Of a stretch of 64,000 nt of DNA, positions 57,861 through 64,000 are shown piece after piece. Below the pieces are notes generated by a model. It had not been told where the DNA came from, did not search any database, and worked only from the letters and a program-made list of their open reading frames with translations. A program made the position numbers and the translations under genes. This DNA is from Nonomuraea endophytica (GTDB taxonomy: Bacteria; Actinomycetota; Actinomycetes; Streptosporangiales; Streptosporangiaceae): positions 62,001 through 126,000 of the forward strand of contig NZ_JACHIN010000019.1 of NCBI RefSeq assembly GCF_014203235.1, in the 5' to 3' direction. Each line of letters opens with the position of its first letter. The first letter of the stretch is position 1.

Positions 57861-58030
57861 TCCATGGCGGTGCCGTCGGCCGCGACACGGGCAGGGCATC
57901 GATGAACTCGGCCACCCGGCCGATCCGGTCCTTCAGGAGGTAGCCGATGCCGCCGCGGCCGTCAGACAGGAGCTCGCCGGCGTACTCGCGCTCGACGTAC
58001 TGCGACAGCTGCGCCAGCGCTTCGCCCGTT
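57861..58030 (-). pseudogene. Response-regulator receiver-domain relic (NarL type)
   Basis: On the minus strand the text LSQYVEREYAGELLSDGRGG, IGYLLKDRIGRVAEFIDA matches the second half of a NarL/LuxR-type receiver domain, including the conserved Lys of LLKDR. The frame then shifts and continues as RVAADGTAMDPHA, the next part of the family consensus. The phospho-Asp half and the HTH domain are missing. It is a short dead remnant. Confidence 0.65.
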
Positions 58031-58131
58031 CGCCGGCGTCATCCGAAAGGGTGGTCGTCCCGGGGCAATGCATGCCGTGTCTGGCAGCCAGGACGGGATA
58101 CGGCAGGTTTGCGCCAACGCCATGTCCCTGA

Positions 58132-58254
58132 TCACTCGAAATCGACGCTGAAGACGATGAACACGCACAGGAGTACCGCTAGGCCAAGGACAGCGAAGAT
58201 CGCCAGCATGACGGCGGTGACCACCAATCTGTCCTTCCACGGCCTCGATGTCAC
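58132..58254 (-). CDS. Possible 40-residue single-helix membrane peptide
   Basis: From GTG 58254 the frame encodes about 40 residues: a short basic start (VTSRPWKDRL), one long hydrophobic helix (VTAVMLAIFAVLGLAVLLCV) and an acidic end (SVDFE). Such one-helix peptides are common in actinomycetes. No clear ribosome-binding site is present, and a longer frame to 58326 exists, so the call is tentative. Confidence 0.4.
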   Translation of the reverse strand: MTSRPWKDRLVVTAVMLAIFAVLGLAVLLCVFIVFSVDFE

Positions 58255-58492
58255 CGCCAGATGATCCCATGAGACGAGTTCGTCTGGATGCTCACACCGT
58301 GCGTGGCGTCCCTCACCGGCCCGCAATCACGAACCCGGTGAACCTTTCCGGTCACGGCGCTAGGCAGTCGAGGAGGTAGAGGGTCCGCATGATGCGATGG
58401 AGACGAGGAAAGCGGCGGACGCTGGAGTTGAATCCGCGTCGGTCCTCGCTATGCGCGGGAGCTCACGTAACGAATCACCCCACGACGCAGCC
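58255..58492. other. Intergenic stretch without supported features
   Basis: Between the possible membrane peptide and the deacetylase stop I see only short frames with no start signals and no clear hairpin terminator for the deacetylase operon. Confidence 0.4.
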
Positions 58493-59320
58493 TCACCACC
58501 AGCCCCCAACCACCTCGACCCCTTCGCTCTCAAGGGCCTTGTGCCAAGCGGCATCACGCAGCAGCCGCGTCTCCCAAGCACGCAGCACACCGTCCGGCCC
58601 ACTAACAGCGTCCTCATGGGACGGATGCAGGAACAACTCGCTGGTCCCCTCAGGAAGGTCGGCGAGCCGGCGGAGATAGCCGTCCCGCAGTCGCTTATAG
58701 GAACCGAGCTCATGCAAGGTCTGCCGGTTGGTGGCGATCGTCTGCGGGATGGCCACGCCCAGCGTGTCGGCGAGGGCGACGGCGTTCTCGTGCGCCGCCG
58801 CCAGTTCCGGCGGGAGCGGTCCGCCGAAGTACGGCCCGGCGTCGCGGGGCAGCCGGAAGGCCAGGCCGTGGTGCGCGCACCACTCCAGCGCCGGGGCCAG
58901 CCATGATCGGCCGTGCAGGCCGTACAAGGTGCCGGAGTGGGAGTCGGCGGCTACGGGCGTGAGGTCGCGGTCGTGCATCCAGCGCAACTGGGCGTCCGCT
59001 TCCCGGATGACGTCCTCGGTCTCGCCGCGGGCTCCGAGAGTGAAGGGGTCGTCGGTGAGGGTTCCGTCGGGGTCGGTGAGGCTGGCGGCGCCGTTGAGGG
59101 GGCGCCAGCGGGGGAGGCCGTGCTCGCTGGTGAGTGTGACGTGCAGGCGGGGGACGACGCCGAGGGCGCGGATCTGGTCGGCGGCTTGCTTGGCGACGGG
59201 TGTGACGGGGATGAGGGTTGTCGCGCTGACGTGGCCCTCGGCGAGCAGGGCGAGGATGACCTCGGTCGTTCCGGCCTCGCGGCCCAGGTCGTCGGCGGTG
59301 ATGACGACGCGACGGGTCAT
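58493..59320 (-). CDS. ChbG/HpnK-family carbohydrate deacetylase (YdjC-like)
   Basis: A 275-residue protein with the family metal site: the opening RRVVITADDLGREAGTTEVI (Asp pair), the His of PRLHVTLTSEHG, and HPSHEDAVSG near the end. ChbG/HpnK enzymes remove acetyl groups from chito-oligosaccharides or hopanoid-linked sugars. It probably acts on a sugar brought in by the MFS transporter encoded just upstream. The start codon at 59320 is the last of three near-identical initiation sites, described as a repeat (59309-59440). Confidence 0.92.
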   Translation of the reverse strand: MTRRVVITADDLGREAGTTEVILALLAEGHVSATTLIPVTPVAKQAADQIRALGVVPRLHVTLTSEHGLPRWRPLNGAASLTDPDGTLTDDPFTLGARGETEDVIREADAQLRWMHDRDLTPVAADSHSGTLYGLHGRSWLAPALEWCAHHGLAFRLPRDAGPYFGGPLPPELAAAHENAVALADTLGVAIPQTIATNRQTLHELGSYKRLRDGYLRRLADLPEGTSELFLHPSHEDAVSGPDGVLRAWETRLLRDAAWHKALESEGVEVVGGWW

Positions 59321-59440
59321 CGGGTTTCCTTCACGTGGGGTTCGGGTGGAGGACGCGACGGGTCATCGGGGTTTCTTCACGCGGGGCTCGGGTGGATGAC
59401 GCTGCGGGTCATCGGGTTTCCTTCACCTCGGGTTCGGGTG
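59309..59440 (-). repeat. Triplicated 46-bp translation-initiation region
   Basis: Three imperfect tandem copies with a 46-bp period each contain GTGAAGGAAACCCGATGACCCG. The ATGs are at 59412, 59366 and 59320. The first overlaps the transporter's TGA (ATGA); the first two open 11-codon frames (MTRSVIHPSPA, 59412-59377, and MTRRVLHPNPT, 59366-59331). The third starts the deacetylase (MTRRVVITADD). Each later ATG is preceded by its own GAAGRAA ribosome-binding site, so two micro-frames lie between transporter and deacetylase. Confidence 0.9.
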
Positions 59441-60749
59441 CGGGTTCGAGGGGAATGGAGATGAAACGGGCGGCGACCGCGCCGATCGTCGTCAGGACGA
59501 ACGGGTAGACGCATAAGTAGACGCGGAACGCGAATCCCGGGTCCGTGCCGGGGTCGTCGCCGGAGTTGTAGCCGAAGAACACGCCGAGCGAGGTCAGGGC
59601 GAGGCCTGTCACGATGCCGTTGAGGCGGCCGAAGAAGCCGAACGCGGACAGGAAGAGGCCCTCGCGGTGCTCCCCGTTGTGGGCGGCGTCGGCGTCGAGC
59701 ACGCGGGCGACGATGAGGTCGTTCGTCGCGAGCATTCCCGACCATCCGGCGCCGACGAGCGCGCCCGCGGCGACGGCCGTGATGAGGTCGGTGGCGAAGA
59801 ACAGGGCGGCGAAGCTGATCGCGAGGATCGCGAAGGAGAGGCGCCAGGTCCACAGGGCGCCGCGGCGCGCTACGACGCGGGTCCAGACGACGAGGCCGAG
59901 TGCGGAGATGAGGATGACGATGCCCTGGAGGTAGAGGGCGTTGGCGACGGGGAGGCCGAGCGAGTAGCGGACGTAGAGCTGGATTCCGGCCAGGACGAGC
60001 GCCATGGCCACGCCGTAGCAGGCGCCGGTGAGGCCGACCTTCCAGAAGACCGGGTTGCGGATGATCGACCACAGGCTGGGCAGCAGCCTCTCCCGGGTGG
60101 AGTAGCGAGGGTTCTCGCGGGCGCTGAGCGCCATGAACACGATCACGACGACGGCGATGGCGCCGTAGATGATCGCGGTGATCTGGAAGCCTTCGGTGGA
60201 CTCCTCGGTGCCGAACACCTGCGTCGTGAGCAACGGGGTGACCGCGAGCGAGATCACCAGTGCCACGAGCTGGAAGCCCTGGCGCAGGCTGTTGGCGACG
60301 GCCCGGTCGCGTTCGCGCGGGTAGAGCTCGGGGAGCAGGGCGCCGTAGTTGGCGTTGAGCATCGAGTCGAACGCCTCGCACAGGATCGCGAACACCGCGA
60401 ACCACAGCACGAGGCCGAAACCCTCCAGCGAGGTCGGTGCGGAGAAGAACGCGATCATGCAGGCCGCGAGCAGCGGCGCGCCGACCACCAGCCAGGGCCG
60501 ACGGCGGCCGAACCGGCTTCTGGTGCGGTCGGAGAGGTGGCCGAGCAGCGGGTTGTCGAGCGCGTCGATGACCGCGTAGATGACCATGACCACGCCGTAC
60601 GCGCGCACGTCGAGCCCGAGGATGTCGACATAGAAGAAGATCATCGATCCCTTGATCATGTTGATCGGGATCGAGGTGCCGAACATTCCGATGGCGTAGC
60701 GCCAGGCGGGAGTCCGCTCCGGGGTGGGGGCCGTACCGGGCTCGGACAC
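59409..60749 (-). CDS. MFS sugar transporter, GPH:cation-symporter type
   Basis: A 446-residue, twelve-helix transporter of the glycoside-pentoside-hexuronide symporter branch. The loop 2-3 signature DALDNPLLGHLSDRTRSRFG, then RRRPWLVVGAPLLA, is diagnostic. The middle loop RENPRYSTRERLLPSLWSII is also typical. It brings an oligosaccharide or glycoside in with a cation. GTG 60749 has an AGGGGA site about eight bases upstream. It is the first gene of an operon with the ChbG/HpnK-type deacetylase. Confidence 0.92.
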   Translation of the reverse strand: MSEPGTAPTPERTPAWRYAIGMFGTSIPINMIKGSMIFFYVDILGLDVRAYGVVMVIYAVIDALDNPLLGHLSDRTRSRFGRRRPWLVVGAPLLAACMIAFFSAPTSLEGFGLVLWFAVFAILCEAFDSMLNANYGALLPELYPRERDRAVANSLRQGFQLVALVISLAVTPLLTTQVFGTEESTEGFQITAIIYGAIAVVVIVFMALSARENPRYSTRERLLPSLWSIIRNPVFWKVGLTGACYGVAMALVLAGIQLYVRYSLGLPVANALYLQGIVILISALGLVVWTRVVARRGALWTWRLSFAILAISFAALFFATDLITAVAAGALVGAGWSGMLATNDLIVARVLDADAAHNGEHREGLFLSAFGFFGRLNGIVTGLALTSLGVFFGYNSGDDPGTDPGFAFRVYLCVYPFVLTTIGAVAARFISIPLEPAPEPEVKETR

Positions 60750-61197
60750 GCGATCATCCCCTTGTCCATGCCGACGGTCGGCGGAGAACACTGATTTTGT
60801 CCCACGGGGACAGGAGGGGAAAGGGGCCGAAATGGGGAGTTCGGCGGTGGTGTGCGGCGAGGGGCCTGACCTGGGGCGAGGACGGACTTCTGTCGCGCTC
60901 GCTGAAGGACGGGCGCATCGGGCTGCGGAATCGCGACGCCGTCTGGTTCCGCGACATCCGCATGGCTGAAGCATGACCCGCCCGGGTCGGCGGGCTTTGG
61001 GCCGAACGGTGGCGCGTTCGATCTCCGCGGCTATTCTGAAGCGGACCAGCCCTGAGTGAAGGAGCCCTTGCTCGTGAGCGGGCAGCCCTTCGCGCGACTG
61101 GCCGGCCACCGAGCCGTCGCCCGTGAGCAGCACCTGGCCGAGGCGCCGCGCCCGTAGGTGATCAGGGCATGCACGGCACACGGGGAAGGGGCTGTGG
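60750..61197. other. Divergent intergenic region with a small palindrome
   Basis: This 448-bp spacer separates the transporter and kinase operons. TGTCCC-ACG-GGGACA (60798-60812) is a perfect 6-bp dyad 49 bp before the transporter start and may be an operator for it. No convincing gene lies in the rest; a + frame at 61056-61158 and minus frames have weak, undirected composition. Confidence 0.4.
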
Positions 61198-61932
61198 ATG
61201 TTCAGCATCATCGTCGTGCCCGCGGGCTGTGCGGGGCCGGATGGGCACATCAGGCTGGCGCAGGGAGAGAGGCTGGTCTTCGGGCGGGCTCCGGCGGGGG
61301 CCGGCGCCCAGCTGATGATCGCTCATGGCGGGGTGTCCCGGGTCGCCGGAGAGGTCACGGCGACCGGCACGTTCTGGACGCTGAGCAATCTGAGCCGTCG
61401 CCAGACGTACGTGGTGGAGAACCCGGAGGGCGCGGGCGAGCACATCAAGATCGCGCCCGGACGGGTGGAGGCGCCGGTGCCGTTCGAGTTCTCCAGGGTG
61501 GTGCTGCCCGCAGGGGAGGAACTGGTCGGGTTCGACGTGTGGGCGCCGCGGCACGACTACCGCACCGTGGACGATCGTGAGCTGGCGGGTGCGCTGACCG
61601 CGCCGGCGTTCCCGCTGGACCGTGGCACGCGGTACTTCCTGGTTCTGGTGGCGCTGGGTGAGTCGCGGCTGCGGGGCGAACTGCACACGCCGCCGCCGAC
61701 CGTGGAGCAGCTGGTGCAGCGCTTACGGCCCATATGGCCGGATGTGTCACGGACGTCCGTGCAGTGGAACATCGACTACCTGGCCGTCAAGTTACGGCTG
61801 AAACCGGCGCCGGAGACCGCGTACCGCGGCTCACGGGTGAACAGCAAGAAGGCGAGCCTCGTCTCGCTGGCCCTGCGGTTCGACCTGGTCAATGAGGACG
61901 ACCTGGCGCTGCTGGACGGGGGCGCGTCGTGA
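61198..61932 (+). CDS. FHA-like and wHTH-like protein encoded with a Ser/Thr kinase
   Basis: A 244-residue protein. The N-terminal 120 residues form a beta-rich, forkhead-associated-like domain (LAQGERLVFGRAP resembles the FHA GR motif, followed by MIAHGGVSRVAGEVTATG, the S-R/H region). The C-terminal 75 residues read like a winged helix (VEQLVQRLRPIWPDVSRTSV, then LVSLALRFDLVNEDDLALL). Binding of a phosphothreonine on the downstream kinase or its substrate is plausible. It overlaps the kinase gene by GTGA, so the pair is coupled. Confidence 0.8.
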   Translation: MFSIIVVPAGCAGPDGHIRLAQGERLVFGRAPAGAGAQLMIAHGGVSRVAGEVTATGTFWTLSNLSRRQTYVVENPEGAGEHIKIAPGRVEAPVPFEFSRVVLPAGEELVGFDVWAPRHDYRTVDDRELAGALTAPAFPLDRGTRYFLVLVALGESRLRGELHTPPPTVEQLVQRLRPIWPDVSRTSVQWNIDYLAVKLRLKPAPETAYRGSRVNSKKASLVSLALRFDLVNEDDLALLDGGAS

Positions 61933-63272
61933 TCGGGCGGTCGGACGGGCTCTTCGCCGTCTCGGTCCCTTCCGGCTATCGGGTGGGCGACTGGGAGGTA
62001 CGCCGGCCGCTGGCCACCGGCGCGTTCAGCAGCGTGTATCTCGCGCACCGGGTGGGAGCGTCGGACGACCTGCCCGCGGAGGCGGCGCTGAAGTTCCTGC
62101 CCACCGGCACGGGCACGCCACGCCAGCTGCGCCACTACCAGGACCTGGTACGCCGCGAGGTGGAGCTCCACCGCTCCGTCCACCGCCCGCGCCTGATCAG
62201 GATGTTCCAGACCCTGGTCGTCGACGACGCCGGACAGCCGGAGCTCGACGGCGCCACCGTCCTCGTACTGGAACGCGCGGAGAGTTCGCTGGACGCGCTG
62301 ATCTCCGTCGTCTCGCTCGTCGCGCCCGCACCGGTGCCGGGCGCGCCGCTGGTGCTCGCGCAGGTCTGCGAGGGCCTGGCCGACCTGCACGCCGCCGGGT
62401 GGGTGCACGGCGATCTCAAGCCGGGCAACGTGCTGCTCATGGCCGACGGTTCGGTACGGCTCGGCGACTTCAACCTGGCCGCCGAGATGGAGGGCACACA
62501 CGCGTACGCGCCCGCGTTCTCCACCCCTGACTACACCGCGCCGGAGCTGCTCTGGTCCGAGATCGGCGAGCGGGGCCAGGTCATCCGGCCCAGCGCGGAC
62601 GTCTGGGCGTTCGGGATCATGGCCCATCTCCTCCTGACCGGTGCACACCCGTTTCCCGGCGGTACGCCGACCGCTCGCCGGGACGCCGTGCAGGCCTACG
62701 GCCGGGGCGCCGAGCGGATGCGGCTGTCCCCGGATCTTCCCGAGCCCTGGCGGCAGATCGTGCGCGACTGCCTGGCGCGTACCCACGAGGAGCGCGCGGC
62801 GCACCCGAGCGCGGCCCTGCTGCCCCGCGTGGCGGCGGCTGCCGCCTCGACCAGCCCGCGGCGGCGCCGGCGTCCGCCGCTCCTGGCGATCACCGCCGCC
62901 GCGCTGGTCATCGGCGCGCTCGCGGGCTTCGGCGCCGGGGGTCTGCGGGAGCCGCCGGGGGCGACCGGGTATTACCGCTGTCCGGCGAACAGCGCGTGCT
63001 TCTTCTCGGAGAAGGACGGCAAGGGTGAGATGTGCAGCTGGACTGAGGCCAGTAAGGATTGGGCGGCCGGGCCGGGGCGTTGTGAATGGGCGCTGACCCA
63101 GCCGATCAGGTCGGTTTTCAACAACGCGAACGAGCTGGACCCTTACCACGCCCTGGCCTTTTTCATGGAGCGCGACCATCAGCGCCGTAAAGGCTGTACC
63201 TCTGTTCACGCGCAGGGCAATCTCGCCGGGACCTACATGGCGCGTTCTCACCAGTGGCTCGCCCGCTGCTGA
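61929..63272 (+). CDS. Transmembrane Ser/Thr protein kinase with extracellular I36-like domain
   Basis: A 447-residue protein. The kinase domain (1 to about 290) has Lys55 (ALKF) and the catalytic loop VHGDLKPGNVLL with Asp162, where HGD replaces the usual HRD. The metal-binding triplet is DFN (180-182), not DFG. A basic stretch (RRRRR) leads to one membrane helix (about 317-338). The extracellular 105 residues contain several cysteines and a peptidase-inhibitor-I36/crystallin-like start, YYRCPANSACFFSEKDGKG. HGD/DFN suggest an atypical, possibly weak kinase. It starts on GTG overlapping the preceding gene. Confidence 0.9.
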   Translation: MIGRSDGLFAVSVPSGYRVGDWEVRRPLATGAFSSVYLAHRVGASDDLPAEAALKFLPTGTGTPRQLRHYQDLVRREVELHRSVHRPRLIRMFQTLVVDDAGQPELDGATVLVLERAESSLDALISVVSLVAPAPVPGAPLVLAQVCEGLADLHAAGWVHGDLKPGNVLLMADGSVRLGDFNLAAEMEGTHAYAPAFSTPDYTAPELLWSEIGERGQVIRPSADVWAFGIMAHLLLTGAHPFPGGTPTARRDAVQAYGRGAERMRLSPDLPEPWRQIVRDCLARTHEERAAHPSAALLPRVAAAAASTSPRRRRRPPLLAITAAALVIGALAGFGAGGLREPPGATGYYRCPANSACFFSEKDGKGEMCSWTEASKDWAAGPGRCEWALTQPIRSVFNNANELDPYHALAFFMERDHQRRKGCTSVHAQGNLAGTYMARSHQWLARC

Positions 63273-63366
63273 CCGTCCTCTGATGTGCGAGGTTCCCCGC
63301 GGGAGGTGATCCCCGCAGTATTTCGCTGTGCCGCAAAACGCGGCACCGCGAAACCAAAGGGGGAGC

Positions 63367-64000
63367 ATGCCCAATCCCAGACAACTTCTGCCGGGGCTCA
63401 CTCTGCTTCTGCCGCTCGCCGTCGCCCCGCCGGCGGCCGCCGCTCCCGACCCGCATGTGCGGGTCCTGCAGATGAATCTGTGCAACAGCGGCCATGCGGC
63501 GTGCTGGGCCGACAAACCGAAGGCGCCCAATCAGGACCCGGCGAAAGAGACGATCAACCAAGCGGTCATCAAGATCAATGACCTCGCGACCAAGCCGCAC
63601 GCGATCACGCTCAACGAGATCTGCAGCGACGACCTGAACGGGCTCAAGGAGCGGATCGGCTTCCAGGGGGACTCCTTCTTCCAGGTCTACAAAGGAGACA
63701 AGCCTTATGAGTGCGGGGGCGGCCGCAACGGTGGCGGGATCTACGGCTCGGCCATTCTGACGCGGGAGCCGCTGCGCAAGCCGTACTCGACCTACCGGTT
63801 CGAGAAGCTGTTCGCCGCTCAATACACCGGCTCTGATGAGCAACGTGTCATGGGCTGCCGGAAAATGCCCTGGGGCACCGTGTGCACCGCGCACACCAAT
63901 CAGCTGAAAAAGGGCGCCGAGTACATCCATCGGCTGAAGGTCACCGGCGAGCAATGTGTGGAGCTGATGACAGAGGCCGTCGCATTCGCCGACGGCGCCC
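63367..64000 (+). CDS. Secreted endonuclease/exonuclease/phosphatase-family protein, cut by window end
   Basis: The frame from ATG 63367 is open to the window edge (211 codons), so the C-terminus is missing. AGGGGGAG lies directly before the ATG. A signal peptide (LLPGLTLLLPLAVAPPAAAA) leads to an EEP-fold start: VRVLQMNLCNSGH with the first conserved Asn, ITLNEICSDDL with the metal-binding Glu, and VCTAHTN at the next conserved strand. It is an exported, metal-dependent phosphodiesterase-type enzyme. Cysteines (CNSGHAAC, PYECGG) suggest disulfides. Codon bias is good to the edge. Confidence 0.85.
   Translation, partial: MPNPRQLLPGLTLLLPLAVAPPAAAAPDPHVRVLQMNLCNSGHAACWADKPKAPNQDPAKETINQAVIKINDLATKPHAITLNEICSDDLNGLKERIGFQGDSFFQVYKGDKPYECGGGRNGGGIYGSAILTREPLRKPYSTYRFEKLFAAQYTGSDEQRVMGCRKMPWGTVCTAHTNQLKKGAEYIHRLKVTGEQCVELMTEAVAFADGA

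Noticed and set aside
59309..59440. Could the 46-bp repeats be a CRISPR array or IS end?
   Set aside because: There are no spacers or terminal inverted repeats; the units are direct duplications of an initiation region.
60750..61197. Small gene in the divergent spacer
   Set aside because: Frames on both strands have weak codon bias, no ribosome-binding site and no recognisable protein text.

Overview
The window is 64 kb of very GC-rich DNA with the habits of a filamentous actinomycete: GTG starts, ATGA/GTGA stop-start overlaps, several probably leaderless genes, and F420- or FMN-split-barrel and luciferase-like oxidoreductases. Other actinobacterial traits are an ECF41 sigma factor, a Ser/Thr kinase with an extracellular domain, an AA10 polysaccharide monooxygenase and a Dyp-type peroxidase. 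Gene content fits a Streptosporangiales-type organism such as Nonomuraea; that placement is inference. No plasmid, phage or rRNA genes are visible.

Left part (1-18 kb): mostly single genes and short operons. They include a WYL regulator with a palindrome at its start codon, an NhaA-DsbA fusion whose start codon lies in a perfect hairpin, a Dyp peroxidase, a secreted LPMO with a clear terminator, a two-component pair, a TetR regulator, an MFS exporter coupled to an alanyl-tRNA-editing hydrolase, and a small HTH/Clp-N pair behind a double operator. It ends with an ECF41 sigma factor that carries its own target promoter.

Central island (about 18.4-38.7 kb): a tRNA-Ala(GGC) and a decayed stretch precede a 1,513-residue trypsin-STAND-TPR protein (19483-24024). 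An eleven-gene operon follows (24123-38738), with nearly every junction overlapping. It encodes a radical-SAM protein, two coiled-coil proteins, a CbxX-type AAA+ ATPase with a dead N-terminal P-loop, a zinc-ribbon protein, a GTPase, two related GAP1-like proteins, an Hsp70/actin-fold protein, a membrane vWA protein and a small trypsin-co-occurring (CU044_2847) protein. This is the most unusual part of the window. It looks like an NTP-driven conflict or signalling system in which the protease domain is the likely effector. Parts of such systems have been named computationally (GAP1, Trypco), but this combination has no obvious assigned function.

Right part (38.7-64 kb): an acetamidase/formamidase operon with a MarR regulator and an AmiC-like sensor, F420-type oxidoreductases, an asparagine-synthase-like protein, and a vWA lipoprotein. 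A divergent cyclodipeptide synthase lies 63 bp from a second tRNA-Ala(GGC). Both tRNA-Ala genes are followed by the same roughly 260-bp non-coding repeat. A gene-poor stretch (55.7-58.5 kb) holds a broken LanC-like gene and a response-regulator relic. Then come a sugar transporter/deacetylase operon whose translation-start region is triplicated, a kinase operon, and a secreted EEP-family protein cut off by the window end.
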